Positions 9,497 through 21,371 of a stretch of DNA of 64,000 nt are shown here, one piece after another; within the stretch, counting starts at the first letter, position 1, and every line of letters begins with the position of its first letter. The stretch covers positions 9,203,710 to 9,267,709 of the forward strand of contig CP136062.1 in assembly GCA_032622095.1 (NCBI GenBank). Reading direction: 5' to 3'. This DNA comes from Siphonodentalium dalli (taxonomy: Eukaryota > Mollusca > Scaphopoda > Gadilida > Siphonodentaliidae). The position numbers and the translations under genes were made by a program. The notes beneath the pieces are model-generated. The model ran no database searches. It was not told where the DNA came from and worked only from the letters and a program-made list of their open reading frames with translations.

Positions 9497-9982
9497 ATGG
9501 CATGTTTAACGCACCAAATCGGAGCTCAGAAATTCGTTAATGTCAGTGAATTTAAAGGGGAAATTCGTATTGACATACGCAGATGGTTGGATGGCATCAC
9601 TCCGACTTTGAAGGGTGTTTCATTGGACAAAAACCTTTGGTATAACTTATGTTTATACATTGAAGATTTGCAGACTGCTATATGTGACGGAAAATCTGCA
9701 CAGTTTCATATTGGACGAAAGACATTTTTATCATATAGCGAGGACTTCAAATTGGTACACGTACGAACGTATTACAGAGATGATAGTAATGAACTGAGCC
9801 CAACGAAGCGTGGAATTTGTCTGACTATTACAGAATTCCAGACTTTATGTGAGCTGAAACGTGACATTTCGGACTATATTCCTGACTATAAGGATTTTAT
9901 CCCTTGTTCCTTCTCTCACCCGGACCAAGAATCGTTAATAGCTTGTGTTATATGCAGTTCCGACACAATGACGGATTATTGA
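9497..9982 (+). CDS. Tandem PC4-like (positive cofactor 4) protein
   Basis: The intact 161-residue protein appears to hold two PC4-type modules. The first, about residues 11-50, has 'KFVNVSEFKGEIRIDIRRWL' and then 'LKGVSLDKNLWYNL'. The second, about residues 75-120, has 'FKLVHVRTYY', then 'PTKRGICLTITEFQTLCEL'. This beta-sheet, Lys-Gly and helix pattern is that of PC4/Sub1 domains, which bind single-stranded DNA and act as transcription coactivators. In cells PC4 works as a dimer; two modules in one chain could form an intramolecular dimer (inference). The gene diverges from the polymerase and ends with AATAAA at 9984. A late-transcription or replication role is plausible. The assignment is from pattern only. 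Confidence 0.62.
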   Translation: MACLTHQIGAQKFVNVSEFKGEIRIDIRRWLDGITPTLKGVSLDKNLWYNLCLYIEDLQTAICDGKSAQFHIGRKTFLSYSEDFKLVHVRTYYRDDSNELSPTKRGICLTITEFQTLCELKRDISDYIPDYKDFIPCSFSHPDQESLIACVICSSDTMTDY

Positions 9983-10003
9983 AATAAAATCAATGAAGCT
10001 TGG

Positions 10004-10254
10004 AAATTGTCTATCTGTTACAGAGTTACAAACTTTATGTGAGCTGAAACGTGACATTTCGTACCCTATCACACACTTTAAGGATTTTATTTTGTGTATC
10101 TGTTACAGAGTTCCAGACTTTATGTGAGCTGAAACGTGACATTTCGGACGCTATAACCCACTTTAAGGATTTTATTATACCCCCACACCAAACACTGGGG
10201 TCAGGATTAGTAATATATGAAATATGCAGTTCAGACACAATGATGGATTTTTGA
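10004..10254 (+). pseudogene. Two extra copies of the PC4-like gene 3' end
   Basis: The last part of the preceding gene is repeated twice downstream. One partial copy lies at about 10,004-10,085 and a longer one at about 10,090-10,254, which again ends with 'SSDTM' codons, a stop and GAAATAAAAT. The block TTTATGTGAGCTGAAACGTG occurs three times in 300 bases (9844, 10,033, 10,119). The longer copy keeps an open frame of 67 codons from 10,051 but lacks the first module. This looks like tandem duplication of the gene end. Confidence 0.75.
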
Positions 10255-10343
10255 AATAAAATATTTTAATTGTACCTTCATCGTTTGTTGTTTAGAATAT
10301 ACCCCCGTAGTGTTCAAGTTTAAGCACATGCAGTTAGCTTTTG

Positions 10344-10455
10344 AATCACTGTGTTATAACCATTTTCAAAACGAGATTTGGCGTATTCTATAGAGCGCTA
10401 AATCACTGTGTTATAACCATTTTCAAAACGAGATTGGCGTATTCTATAGAGCGCT
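10344..10455. repeat. Duplicated 56-base promoter unit upstream of the SIM gene
   Basis: A unit starting AATCACTGTGTTATAACCAT and ending in GCGTATTCTATAGAGCGCT is present twice in tandem (10,344-10,399 and 10,401-10,455) with one indel. It lies about 75 bases before a TATA box and may be a control element. Confidence 0.7.
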
Positions 10456-10493
10456 TGTCTCCACCTCCCGTTACCATCTACCCAAAAAAAAAT

Positions 10494-10536
10494 AACCAAT
10501 CAAAGATTAAGGCGTGATTAATTGATGGTATATATA
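10494..10536 (+). promoter_or_regulatory. CCAAT box and TATA box of the three-exon gene
   Basis: ACCAATCAAAG (from 10,494) and TATATATA (10,529-10,536) lie 65-105 bases upstream of the ATG at 10,601, a plausible RNA polymerase II core promoter. Confidence 0.5.
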
Positions 10537-10600
10537 TTGGAAACACATAATATTTTATCATTAACTATGTTTACCTCGACCCCAAAACAAAAACGTTATT

Positions 10601-12089
10601 ATGGAGTGTCCAGTATCCCCAGTGTTGCAAGCAGCGCCGGAAGATAGGCCTCTGGATGATGTAAGTAAACGCTCTTTATTTTATAACGATTTATTTAAAA
10701 AAGTAACATCTGAATATATATTTAACATATAACAAACCACTCTTTATTTTATAAGAGAATTGTTAAGAAAACAAACCACTCTTTATTTTATAATAACTTG
10801 TTTTAATTTTAAAATGGTAACATCATTAAGACATAACTGTTCTCTATTTTAACGTATTTAATAGCACGTTTAAACAGCTTTATAATAACGTACTTATTTA
10901 AAGTAAGACATAAAGATCTTGATGTTTAACACGTGTCAATTACACCACAAGCCTTTTTTTTCATATACCAGATTTGTTTTCACATGATCATTTTTAATCA
11001 TTACATTGCATTAATTATTGTGTATTTTTGTTTTTTATAGGTCCAGAGAGTTCTATGGCCAGCAGACCCCAACCGAGAACCTGAACAGGTCATAATGGAG
11101 GCGGTGCAGTACGATGTAAGTGTATTTTAAACTTTAGTCGGGGTGTTTGTTACGACTGGAAATTTTTGTCCACAGACCTGCTTTCCATATGTTCGCATGT
11201 CAATTCTCCTTTGAAGCGCGAACGATAACCATAATTGATTGTGTGTATAGAGCTCAGCTGTGTAATTTGAACATTAATCGGTGGTTTGTTATGACTGGAA
11301 ATTTTTTATCCACAGTCTGCTTTTCTGAATGTTAGCGTGTCAATTTTCTTTTGAAGCGCGAACAATAACTATGTTACATTGTGTGTACAGTACTCAGATG
11401 TGTAATTTGCAACATTAATCGGGGGTTTGTTATGACGGGGGAAATTTCTGGTTTCGGAATGTTTGCATGTCATTTTCTTTTGAAGCGCGACCGATAACCA
11501 TAATTCATTGTGTGTATCGAACTCAGCGTGCCTTTGATACCTGTTAGGTGTGAATAAGTCTAACTCGTTGAAAAAAAACAGCTTGTGGTGTAATTGACAC
11601 GTGTGTTAACATTGAGTTGAATGTCAAATGAACGTGTGAAATATAGGGGTGTATATAACGTGGCGAATTACAAACATTGTCATAATTTCAAAAATGCTCT
11701 CCACAGATTATCCCAGAGGCAAGGTTTGAAAATTTTGATTTCATTCTTAGTATCCAATGGTTATTTAATAATAAATGAGATTATTTTTAAGCACTTTGTT
11801 GATTTATATACTGGGGGGTTGAATACAACTAATATATTTTATATTTTATTATTTTCAGCATTTCAGTGATGACACGGTGGAAATGATAAATATCCCTTGG
11901 GATATGGAGGACTATGAACGTGAGACCATAGTCATATCGGACGACGAGGAACAAGATGCTCCAAATGAGACCATTCTCATAAAAACGGACGACGAGGAAC
12001 AAGATGCTCCAAATGAGACCATTCTCATAAAAACGGACGACGAGGAACAATATTACGAACCAGAGAAAAAAAGACCTCGGTTGAACTAA
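10601..12089 (+). CDS. Three-exon gene for a small acidic nuclear protein with SUMO-interaction-like repeats
   Basis: The exons are 10,601-10,660, 11,041-11,115 and 11,859-12,089. All junctions are phase 0 with GTAAGT donors and TTTTATAG or TTTTCAG acceptors, giving about 121 residues. The first two exons (45 residues) are Pro/Glu-rich. The third has 'ETIVISDDEEQ' and two copies of a 16-residue repeat with 'TILIKTDDEEQ'. Hydrophobic Ile/Val/Leu runs followed by Asp/Glu match SUMO-interacting motifs at about residues 69-76, 84-92 and 100-108. The end 'EKKRPRLN' is a likely nuclear localisation signal. No enzyme domain is visible. The gene follows the PC4-like gene on the same strand, with TATA at 10,529. 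A role in nuclear SUMO or PML-type pathways is inference. An ATG at 10,567 opens only a 26-residue frame. Confidence 0.6.
10661..11040 (+). other. SIM-gene intron 1, with segments shared with polB intron 2
   Basis: This 380-base intron begins GTAAGTAAACGCTCTTTATT. It contains 37 bases identical to polB intron 2 and a further copy of AACAAACCACTCTTTATTTT (about 10,778). It ends TTTTTTATAG. Confidence 0.8.
11135..11540 (+). repeat. Three ~140-base tandem repeats inside SIM-gene intron 2
   Basis: Units start near 11,139, 11,279 and 11,419 with GGTTTGTTATGACTGGAAAT-like sequence. Each contains TTTGAAGCGCGAACGATAAC and CATTGTGTGTATAG. The third is shorter. Open frames across them are not conserved between units. 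Confidence 0.8.
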
Positions 12090-14330
12090 AACATTATTGA
12101 TAGATATAAAGAAAATTCACCTGGATTAATGCGTTATTCTTTTTGATGGGGTAATGTATTTAATATCATTAATTCTAAAATTGATCATGTGAAACTGGTA
12201 TATGACAAACGCTTTTTAAAATAACATGGTGATAAAGTGTTAAAGAGCAACTCTGGAAAACAGTGATAAATTATTTTAAATTCGAAACTATTTAAAAGAG
12301 TGATCAATATTATTTAAATTAAAAACAGTAGTGATTATATGACGTTTCACTGATACATTTTAGAATTATTGTTGTTAAATATGTACTTACATTTGTCTGG
12401 TAATGTGTAGATCAATGCTCAGTATAACAAGCTGGTGCACCTTTTATAGAGTAAATATGTTTGTCCATCAGATGTCAATCAAAATCCGGAAGTCGTTTTT
12501 GATTGATTCCCGTATGATTTCCGGATTTGGGTCACTGCTCGCACAGCCAGAGTCAATGAGTGGATTCACAGCATGGACCCTCAAACTCTGATCTCTATTG
12601 CATACTTGTAGATCAAGGCATGTCAATGTCTAAGTGACATTTTATCTATGGTGCATGTTTTGTAGGTCTAGGCTGGGGAAGTGGGGCCATCTCGGTGGTC
12701 GCGTGACAAATGTGTAAATATGTTCTTTTCTACTGAATTGTGCTTTGTTCTATATGTATTTTATGTATTTGTGTAACTCTTCATATGATGTAGGATAGAA
12801 ATAAATATATATATATATTGTTCGGGGGAACGTGTGGTAGGGATGAATAAATTAGTCAGGTTTTGGACACGCTTTCGAAAACGCGCGGTCTAACCAGGTG
12901 ACTCTGCAGGTGCATGCTTCCTTTGTTTTCAAACGGTGCACGAGAAGCATGGTGACGCTAAAAAATTGTGGCGGGATTATTAAAAAGGCGTCGGCACTTG
13001 GTCTAACCAGGTGCACTATTCCATTGTTTCAGGATAGCGTGGTCCAAACACCTGCACACTTCCATTGTTTTCAAAAGGTCCAAACAGGTGCACGAGGCTT
13101 GCTGACAATTATGGTGGCCATTGTTGGGTCGAATAAGGAGGAGTTTCGACACCCTATCATATAATTAAGAATCAGCGACTTTAATTAAAACCTATCAAAT
13201 AATTAAGAACGAAAAGGAGGGGCTTCATTAATTCATTCTACCTATCATATAAGTGAGAAGGAAAAGGAGGGGCTTTCATACAATAAGGACCCCTAATAAA
13301 CTCCTACCATTGGCCCCTTAAGACAATAGGATGAAACAAAGGGGGCAAAAATCGATAGAATTGGACGGATAGCGCCACGTATACTACTCGCGCTTTGTCA
13401 TATTAAAAGACAGTTACTGTAATCGCGACTGTGATCCTCTGTGAACTATACGCATATAATAACGAGTACTTTTACCAGGATTGTGTATTCGGAACACCAA
13501 GTAGGACTATCGACTGTGGACTCGGTCAATAATCCTGCTTGCGCTCGAGACCTGGAATGTCACACGAGGGACACCAACGAGGGATACCCTTTTTTACTCT
13601 GAATTTCAAGCAGAAAATATAAGTATATCAGAACAAACAATCTCATATCTTGTGATTGGAATATCTAACCTTTGGGAATTTCTAGCTGTTTTTACCACAG
13701 TTGGGGCTAGTGGGATATTGGGAGTGGGGTGCTGTTGTCTCGCTCCCTCAACGTTGGTTGAGATTTTCAGGAGTTGGGAAATCCATACCTGACACAATAT
13801 GAGCTGGAACGTTCACGCAATTTTAAAGCTTTAGAAACCATAATATTTGTTCTCATATTTAGTATTTAGTGGGGAAATGGAAATTTACCAACCTTATGCG
13901 TGTTAGGTTGAATAATTCCAACATTTGGAAAGCTGAATCGAACATTTTCAACTCGATTTGGGGAGGGGTGCGAATGGAATTTCGCGAACAGGGAAGTTTG
14001 GTCTGGTTCAACGGGTGTATAGCTGGAAATTCCGAGTTGGGCTCACCAATATAGCCATTGAATGCACTCCAATGATATTCCCCGTTTTGTCTGTCAAAAA
14101 GTGACCAGTTCTGAATTGGCATATCAATGCGAATATTAGCGCGCCGGTCAGTTAAATTATATATAACTGTTCAATAATGTAGTAATACCTGTTTTAGCCC
14201 CCGGACAATGCTTCATACTTATCTTTTGCCCAAATGTTTTCATAGAAATCTCCCTTAAAACATTTGATTTGTACAACTAATAATATTGGGTATATGTCAG
14301 TTTCTCCATATAAAAAGGGATCCGACTAAG
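12090..14330. other. Non-coding stretch right of the virus-like element
   Basis: No convincing gene was found. A TA-rich run lies at 12,805-12,822. The block 12,890-13,110 repeats GGTCTAACCAGGTG and CATTGTTTTCAAA-type pieces three times in degraded form. Sequences like AGGAGGGGCTT recur at 13,140-13,290 with TATCATATAA. The element's right terminal repeat might lie here, but I could not pair it with a left end. The frames at 13,606-14,122 (minus) have no recognisable product. Confidence 0.5.
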
Positions 14331-14425
14331 ACACTTTTGCGAGAAACTCTATAGTCATATCACTGTGTTGAGGGCATTATAAGTTGAACGCGCTAACCAC
14401 TTGGTTATCGAGCTCCTATGCAAAC
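14330..14425 (-). repeat. Possible tRNA-derived SINE head
   Basis: On the minus strand, GGAGCTCGATAACCAAGTGG followed by TTAGCGCGTTC resembles the acceptor and D-arm (pol III A box) of a tRNA. No B box follows at the expected place, so it is at best a SINE fragment. Confidence 0.25.
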
Positions 14426-14901
14426 TGAATATCTCGCCCTTAAACTAACAATAGGAACACATCGCACGAAACATATATCGATTGGATATGACTTCAATAC
14501 GCAATAAATAGCTGAGGAGCGATTCTGTGGGCACCGTGATTCTGATTGTGATCCGTTCCGGGCGAAAGACAAACCAGTCCACGTGTTTCAAGGATCATTT
14601 CAGATTAACATCGTCCTTCGAAATAATTTATATCACTTTGCAATTAAATTCCACGATTGGTACAAATTAATAGTCATGGGCTGGATTTATCTTGGTAATA
14701 GATTCGCACGCAAATAATCAACTACCATGTACGCATGGTGCTTGTAGACGGCGTATGATCAAATCCGAAAAAGTTGATATGTCGGGCGCGTTCGATTTGT
14801 TTCCGGAATTCAATAAATCGATAAAACTGGTAAATAAAATGCATAAAACGACATAAATTACTACTGTTATGCTGAATAAAGATGGCAAAATGTCATTCTT
14901 A

Positions 14902-15336
14902 TTAACCCTTTAACCAAAAAACGGCACAATACGCCCAAATAAAGCTTCAACAGCCTAAAATATCTTCGGTCTGTCTCAATAACACCATACAAAAATGGAT
15001 ATCATTGGAACCGGTTCATTGACCACATTGTGATGGTCACAGTTATGCCCTGTGCCAATGCATTCTCTTATATATGCGAGTCGACCATAGGTCGCCTCGC
15101 ATATATAAGAGAATGCATTGGCATAAACATATTCTTTTTTTAACACTTTTTACCATTTTTTCTTACATTCTTTAACAATTTTATCATTTTTTCTTACATT
15201 TTTTAACAATATTTATAATATTTTTCTACATTCTTTGACAATTTTATCATTTTTAATATGTGTTAAGCCAATGCATTCTCTTATATATATAAGAGAATGC
15301 ATTGGCACAGGGCCGTTCTGTTGGGTAAAGGGTTAA
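14902..15336. mobile_element. TTAA-flanked MITE (piggyBac-like ends) with inner palindromes, copy 1
   Basis: The element lies between TTAA duplications (14,902-905 and 15,333-336), with termini CCCTTTAACCAAAAAACGGC and, read inward, CCCTTTACCCAACAGAACGG. Inside are a 70-base palindrome (15,053-15,123; arms GCCAATGCATTCTCTTATAT) and a shorter one (15,267-15,306). TTAA targets with CCC termini are typical of piggyBac-type elements. It has no transposase frame. Confidence 0.8.
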
Positions 15337-15424
15337 ATAAGAGTGCGATCATTGCGTTATTTTGAGAAGACATTCCTTTTCTATACACTAATCTTGACCA
15401 TGGTCAATAATATTGACAACATAT

Positions 15425-15840
15425 TGCCTTCAATAGGTATAAGATTTGGAATGAGGTCCCCAGAGGCTGAATTTAGTGACACTATCCCGCATAGCTGGCT
15501 ATCATCATCAAATTCACCCTCTGTGAACCTCATTCTGCGTTCCTCATCTGCTATACAGTGTATGTGAGACATAGCATCAGATTGAAGTTCCCAAATTCTG
15601 AATATTGTGATGTACACCCATTGGGAACCTCGATTATGCAATGTGTCGTCTGCCAATTTGGGGATATAGAGAAACTGAACTAAAAAAGAAATATAATCTA
15701 TGTGAAAGAAACTTTCCAGATAATATGGGGCCTAAGCAGAATGAGGTCCTCAGATGGTGAATTTATGCGGGATAGCGTCACTACATTCACCCTCTGGGGA
15801 CCTCAGTCTGTACATGACAGGCTCACTAAACTCAGGTTCG
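15425..15840. mobile_element. Long double-hairpin MITE (family B), degraded copy
   Basis: Two hairpins (about 15,449-15,545 and 15,736-15,812), with arms like GAATGAGGTCCCCAGAGG and CCTCTGGGGACCTCATTC, are separated by about 190 bases of unique interior. The interior is shared, inverted, with the copy at 60,194-60,654. The outer termini are mutated. Confidence 0.75.
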
Positions 15841-18800
15841 TTTTCCACCTTGAATCGACTCGCTCGCTCGAGTAACAACAATTACTATTCGCGACGGAAG
15901 CACGTGAGGTTTAATCATGGCGGCGCAAGTTTCTTATCCAGGTAGCTGGGACAGGGATCTTAAATAACGGGAAGGTTCACTTCCCATTGGTTCTATTGTA
16001 ATGCGTACCGCCGCAGCGCCCTCTTGTGGTCGGTAGGTTAAACCGAGAAATGCGTCTATGGATACACTATAGAATTCTATAGAGTTGCTCATTTCTCCCA
16101 TCCAAAAATCATTTTAAAACAACATTTAAACCAAATGTTCCCTATTTTGTCGATATTTCCATAAACAATACGCATTGACCTACACTATATTTAACTTTCT
16201 GCGGAAAGTTACTACTAATGTCCAGTTAAAACGATGAAAAGCATCACCCAAATTCGCTGTCAATGTCAATTTGTATACAACTGAACTTTTTTTGTTTGTA
16301 TTTTTTTAGTACTATAATATATAACTACATGCGTATCTGAATTATACTATATGGCATTGACAAGTCATTTATAGAACTTAAATCAAAATTTAGCCAAAAT
16401 ATATTTTTTTATTTATTTTATGAACCGGCCATAGGGACATATTATAGGCCTACCAGTACCATATTACCATTATTCATTACTAACTTTACTTGCAGTTCTA
16501 CCATCCCAATTATCTTAAGTCCATTTACCAGGCTGGAAACTGGATAGATCAATCATGAACTAATATAATAGAGTATATATAACTAATATTACTAGTAAGT
16601 CTATTATTAACCAAGTGCTACACTTCAAATTTAAGTCCAGCTGACACACTGGAAAACTTTTACATATCTCATGTCATTAAATTGACTCAAAAATAATTCC
16701 TCAAAATGATCTAGGTCTAGTCAGGCATCGCTCACAATGATACCATTTTAGTTTATACAACATTTTATTCAATGCACATGTATGAAGATCAGAAATCCAA
16801 TTATGTTTAAGCATTTATATCTCAATTACGCTTAAGCATATTTCAAATATGGAGGAGGCGTAATTCATATTTAATATCTTATTAATATTATGCTTAAGTG
16901 TAATTCAGATTTCCATTACACTTAACCCTAATGGAATTTGGCATCCCACCACACAATTATGGATTTATAGATTTACCGTACACTATAAGTGCAAATGAAT
17001 TGCACTTCTTGACTTAACCATAATTAAATTAGATTAAGTTACCACCCCCGGGTATTTTTTTAATTTATATATTATTTTTATATAAAATAATATAATAAAA
17101 TTTAAAACAAAATTCCCAGATTCCTGTGATGGAATCGCACATGTTATGTTAATTGTCATTACTGAAAATTTGAATTTTGTCTCCCATAACTCCCATTTTG
17201 CATTTTGATAAAAATAATTACTATGAATACATGTACCGGTGCATTAGCATTACATTAAATTAAATAAGTATATTGTAAATGATGAAATATACTCCCAAAT
17301 GACAGATGTCAATTTACACTTATTAAGCATACCATTATTTGAAGGGTAATAAATGCCTAATATGTCATTATATGATATATATATCAATGAATTTATAGTG
17401 AAAGACTAATAGTACATACAGAAACTAGAACAAATGCGGAAAAAAAAACTTGGACAATACATTTTTACAAATGTCAAATTAAGTGGATTCCAAGGACCCA
17501 TGCATGTCATGATATGGCAATCATTTAACATATTTTACATATAATAAGAGAAATTGCTTCACAACAGATCAACAGTTAATCAACTTAATCATTAATGTGT
17601 CATATGAATTAATATGTTGTGCAAATATCAAGGTGTGAGGGGATGAATATACTGACTGAGTTACAAGATATCAAATATGACATTTCCTATTAATGCGATG
17701 CCCATGTAACAATGACAAATTTGACTAAGTTGACCATACCGGTCGGCTGTACTGCATGAAAGAATCAACATATTTGGGGGAGGGGGGTACACGTTCTCCA
17801 GCTGAGAATATCACCATATAATTTGACATGGCTTAATATTTCTGATTGGACAATTGAACACATAACTTTAGAAATGCACTATTGCAACTGCATGCAGATA
17901 ATATGAATTGTATTGATTTGGGGAACACTACCATGCATGTAAAAGATTCAGGCTGAATAAATACAATTAAATGGAGTGTACGTCCATCTGAATTTGATGA
18001 CATTTTTTTGAGGAACAAAAATGTCTATAACTCAAACAATAATTAGCCTATTAACTAAACTGAAAAAAAAGGTTTTCAGATTTGTGATCCCAATAGATGA
18101 GTTCTACAAATAAGATAAAAAGTGAAAGGACGAATTTGAAATTTCCATGCACCAAACCAATAGTCACAGTGCCACATATGCAGGCACACTGTGCCCACAC
18201 ACACGCTGACACAGACTGCAGACAAATTTAAACTTAAAGACAACGTAAAAATGTAAACAAAAATAAAAGTTAAAAACATTCTTTAAAAGTTGCAACAAAA
18301 CAAAAATAACAACTGTAGTACGCAAGGATTGCATATAAACGACGTATTTTCTCAGTTATAAAAGTGGCTGGGTAGTTTTCCTTGCTTTTGGTTGAGAATG
18401 TTGACCAAAAACGATGTACCAGTATTTCCATTCACTCGTATTCGTCGGAATTTGACACTGACAGACCGATTAAAATAAATCAGAATAAAGTCAACAACCG
18501 TTATTAAAATGAAATAAACGTAACAATCACCAAGATTAATACTCGGTGAATATATAGATCACTTCAGTTTACCTCTACAGGCTCTAGGTGGCCGGTGAGT
18601 CATTTGATACAAAAACCATTCATTCGATTTCTGTATTCCTCGTGTATTTACCATTTCAAATACGGCGCCTGTCCTACCAGGAGGATCGATAACTCTACCA
18701 AGACGATTACACAAATATGATTGGGTGAGCCATCCTGTTATTTATGATCCTTGGCTGGGATTAGTGGGAATATGACATGACCGACGTCACAAACTAACAT

Positions 18801-18979
18801 TACAACATCATTGTGCGAAAACGCAGTGTGTCACATTAATTACTATGACATGGTCACTTAATAATTATGACGACCAATTGTCACCACACTCCGCCATAAT
18901 AAGACGGCGCACCTAATATGCCATCGCTACTGTGGTGCGTGTGCGTGTCCGCAGCCATACGGTTGTCATTTTATCATTA
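15841..18979. other. AT-rich non-coding stretch
   Basis: No gene could be supported. The one notable point is an ATG in a CpG-rich context at 15,917 ('MAAQVSYP', then CCAG/GTAGCT), which could be a first coding exon of a host gene. No following exon was found. AT-rich runs occur at 17,050-17,100. Region 18,540-18,760 has higher complexity but no open frame. Confidence 0.4.
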
Positions 18980-21337
18980 TACTAGCAGGGTTACCCGGCG
19001 TTGCCTAGGTTAAAGTGGTGTGACACCCTATGCATATTGTGGATATATAGTGGGAATAGAGGATCTTGTTCAAAGCGTTACACATATTCTCATAAATTAT
19101 ATATCCAAATAGCATCGCAAATCATGATTCTTACACACGGAATATAAGTAGTAGCTCACCTTGTCGGATCGGAGCGATTGTCCTTGTGTTTATCGCGATT
19201 AATCCGTCCCACCAATAAAGTACAATTTATTTATTTATTTACAACTGCATATACTTAAGACGTTATAACGTGAACACCATAAGCACATTAGTTCGCAAAA
19301 AATAAAAGACAACAATTGGGTGTTTACATAGAGATGTATCAATCAATCTAGCTAGCTAGTGGGTTTGACTAAGATTTTGAGGACACCTGGTTATCATATC
19401 TCCACGAAGATACAGATGTTTTAAAGAAATGTCCAGGTGCTCCTCTGTTCATTCTGCTATATACTGGCTAATTATTCTCAGTTTAAAAGAAATGTTATTA
19501 TGCACGTATATCAGCTACATGTGCCCGACACAGTGCGAGAGTTTGAATTTATATTAGGCGATGAGTCTGTTCTAAAACATGAAAGATATCCTCTGTATAT
19601 TGGGCAGATATAACCTTGTCAGATGTCAGTATTGGAGGATCCTGAAAAGTCATGTGCCACTGACCGTTTTCTTTTCAGAAGAAATTATATTTGACGGCAC
19701 ACTGTGACCACTATTGTTGAACAGGCTTCTGTACATTTCCATATCTCTTGTAACTTTTTTGTGGAAACTATATTAAATGGGGCAGACTCAATTGTGCTAT
19801 AATATTAACATGAGCTATTCTAATATTTTAACATGCACCATTATCTTCCTCGTAAAAAGTCACCACTGTTAGAACGCCTTTGTGCCACCTCGATTGTACC
19901 CCGTGAAGTTATATATAGAACACATACAGACATATATATATTTGCAAATATCTAGGCATCAAATATGACGTTTTTAACACGCACGATTTGATTCCTCGTA
20001 TCATTTGAGAAGAATGTGTATGAATTTGATGTTAAATGGCACTAAACATATTTCATTCACTTGTGGTGACCCAGTCCGTCCCTATTTCGGACTCAAGCGG
20101 CGCCACATTTGACATCATTAAACCACAAACGTAGACTCATTATGGAGATGAATATATATAAAATTGTTGAAAATTGGCGAGTATACTAATTCGTATCAAA
20201 TTTAGGGCCCCAATATCTCTCACCCAAACGGTACCAGTTTGGCGTATTTAAACCACACGATTAGATTCCATGTATCACGGAGAAGAATATGTATTAGTCT
20301 GGTGGAAATCGGCGATAAACATATCGTTTACCTATTTTTGTGTCTCTCTCACACCATCTGTGGACTCCTGTCTCGAATGGCACCACATTTCACATCTTTA
20401 AACCACACAATTAGACTCCTGACATCATGGAGATAAATATTTATAAGTTTGGTGCTAATCGGCGATTAAATTTTTTATTTTCATTATATTTAGTGCCCAC
20501 CCCACACCCACACCATCTCTCACACAAACAACACCAATATAGCATCTTTAAATAACATGATTTGATTCCACGTATCATGGATAAGAATGTGTATCAATTT
20601 GGTAGAAATTGGCGCTAAAATTATTTTTATCAATGTTGGTGCCCCTCTCCCTTTCAGTGCACCCCTGACTCGAATGACGCCCCTTTTGGCAGCTTTAAGC
20701 AAACCCATTAGACTCCTCATACCGTGTGGATTATTTTGTATAAGTTTTTGTATAAAATTGGCGAGATACAAATTCGTATCAAATTTATGGCCCCCATATA
20801 TCTCATCCAAAACGGCACCAATTTGGCGTATCTAAACCACACGATTAGCTTTCTCGTATCACGGAGAATATGTATCAATCTGGTGGAAATCAGCGCTAAA
20901 CATATTGTTGATCTGTTTTGAGATCCTATCATCATCTACATGCATCCTGACTCGAATGGCCCCACTTGTCACAGCTTGATCAAATTTAGTGCACACTAAC
21001 GCCCATCTCTCAGCCAAACAACACCAACATGGCGTCTTTAAAACACACGATCAGACTCCTCGTATTATGGTTAAGAATGCGTATCACTTTGGTGCGTGTC
21101 AATTTTGGTGCCCTCTGTCTTTCAGTTCAATCCTAACTCAATGACGCCACTTTTGACAGATTTAAGCCACACCATTAGACTCCTCATACCATGGGGATGA
21201 TAATGTATAAGTGTGGTGGCAGTCGGCGACTAAACCCATTCTTATAAAATTGAGTTCCCCTCCCACAATCTTTCATCCGAACGACAACAATTTGGAGTCT
21301 TTAAATCGCACAATTAGATTCCTTGTATCACGGAGAA

Positions 21338-21371
<34 letters not shown>

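Noticed and set aside
9615..9797. A 60-codon frame inside the PC4-like gene
   Set aside because: It lies wholly within the longer, motif-bearing frame and has no features of its own.
10567..10650. Short frame from ATG 10,567 before the SIM gene
   Set aside because: It stops after 26 codons. The ATG at 10,601 leads into consistent splice sites and an open third exon. It may act as an upstream frame only.
13606..14122. Minus-strand frames as host exons
   Set aside because: No splice consensus, domain or compositional sign supports them.
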